Shown in pieces: positions 63,807 to 64,000 of a stretch of DNA of 64,000 nucleotides. The DNA lies in assembly GCF_030440595.1 (NCBI RefSeq), contig NZ_CP047452.1, positions 992,001 through 1,056,000 on the forward strand. Direction: 5' to 3'. Source of the stretch: Corynebacterium glucuronolyticum DSM 44120. GTDB lineage: Bacteria; Actinomycetota; Actinomycetes; Mycobacteriales; Mycobacteriaceae. The number at the start of each line of letters is the position of its first letter. Positions within the stretch are counted from its first letter, which is position 1. The position numbers were made by a program, and so were the translations under genes. The notes under the pieces are model-generated. The model had not been told where the DNA came from. It saw nothing but the letters and a program-made list of their open reading frames with translations, and ran no database searches.

Positions 63807-63878
63807 TGTGCTGATGCGCTGAGAGGGCACGTGTGCTGATGCGCTGAGAGGGCACGTGTGCTGATGCGCCGAGAAGAC
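63807..63878. repeat. 25-bp tandem repeat, about three copies
   Basis: Units start at 63807, 63832 and 63857; each contains ctgatgcgctgagagggcac (the third is changed at its end). No spacers. Confidence 0.88.
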
Positions 63879-63946
63879 AAGCATGCGGGTACACGATGAC
63901 GGAGTGAAAGGGAGGTGGACGTCAGGCGGGGTGCGCCACCGGGCAC

Positions 63947-63978
63947 CCAAAAGCCCCCGCTTCATTAAGCGGGGGCTT
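63947..63978 (-). terminator. Terminator of a gene beyond the right edge
   Basis: aagcccccgctt (63951-63962) pairs with aagcgggggctt (63967-63978). A short T-run follows on the minus strand. Confidence 0.85.
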
Positions 63979-64000
63979 GGAGCAAGAGTGCGAGAACCTA

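Larger units (their letters stand above)
63456..64000. other. Right-end intergenic region
   Basis: No supported gene. It holds the promoter of the secreted peptidase, a 25-bp tandem repeat and the terminator of a minus-strand gene lying to the right. Confidence 0.5.

Overview
The window is a stretch of actinobacterial chromosome, almost certainly from a Corynebacterium or a very close relative. The gene order dapD / amino acid permease / dapD2 / dapE / LOG protein / DivIVA-domain protein / DUF3117 / methyltransferase / glgA / glgC / O-methyltransferase / sigE / anti-sigma / tatB / mrp / DUF1003 / MgtE-like / corA / odhA / double ABC exporter / aroE-like is the one known from Corynebacterium glutamicum and, more loosely, from Mycobacterium tuberculosis. 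The 1261-residue succinyltransferase-E1 fusion OdhA is typical of this group. I saw no insertion sequence, prophage, CRISPR array or rRNA. One tRNA (Arg, CCG) is present.

Layout. 1-4032: lysine/meso-diaminopimelate synthesis (dapD fragment, dapD2, dapE) with an amino acid permease. 4298-6776: LOG-type protein, DivIVA-domain membrane protein, DUF3117 protein and an RlmA-like methyltransferase. The usual folP2 and gpgS genes are not between them. 7014-11838: a GH32-like protein lacking catalytic acids, then divergent glgA and glgC. 12008-16217: O-methyltransferase, extracytoplasmic sigma factor SigE with its zinc anti-sigma factor, TatB and Mrp. 16406-20843: DUF1003 protein, soluble MgtE-like protein, stress-type membrane protein and CorA, which look like a metal/envelope-stress group. 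21000-31900: lipoprotein, peptidyl-tRNA hydrolase, proline iminopeptidase, OdhA and a one-chain ABC exporter.

32372-50847: mostly single genes, namely a membrane-associated protein, an AroE-like dehydrogenase, an FhuF-like 2Fe-2S protein, two hypotheticals, an MFS exporter, a Nudix hydrolase, a second amino acid permease, a DEAD-box RNA helicase with an RGG tail, a YihY protein, a tandem HAD pair, a small membrane protein, a secreted HNH nuclease and PutP. 51354-59899: a plus-strand DNA-repair-like block (SNF2 helicase, SWIM zinc-finger protein, Mre11-like nuclease, Rad50-like ATPase). 60154-63455: a frameshifted YceI gene with a divergent MarR regulator, tRNA-Arg and a secreted S33 peptidase.

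Two things stand out. First, several intergenic gaps carry short tandem repeats with different units (36, 16, 8, 23 and 25 bp). The 8-bp array lies a few bases from the ribosome binding site of the Mre11-like gene. Second, several proteins keep a family fold but lack family-defining residues: the GH32-like protein, the RlmA-like methyltransferase, the DapD paralogue, and the Mre11/Rad50-like pair. No clearly new multi-gene system could be proven from sequence alone; the variant Mre11-Rad50 pair next to SNF2/SWIM is the best candidate.
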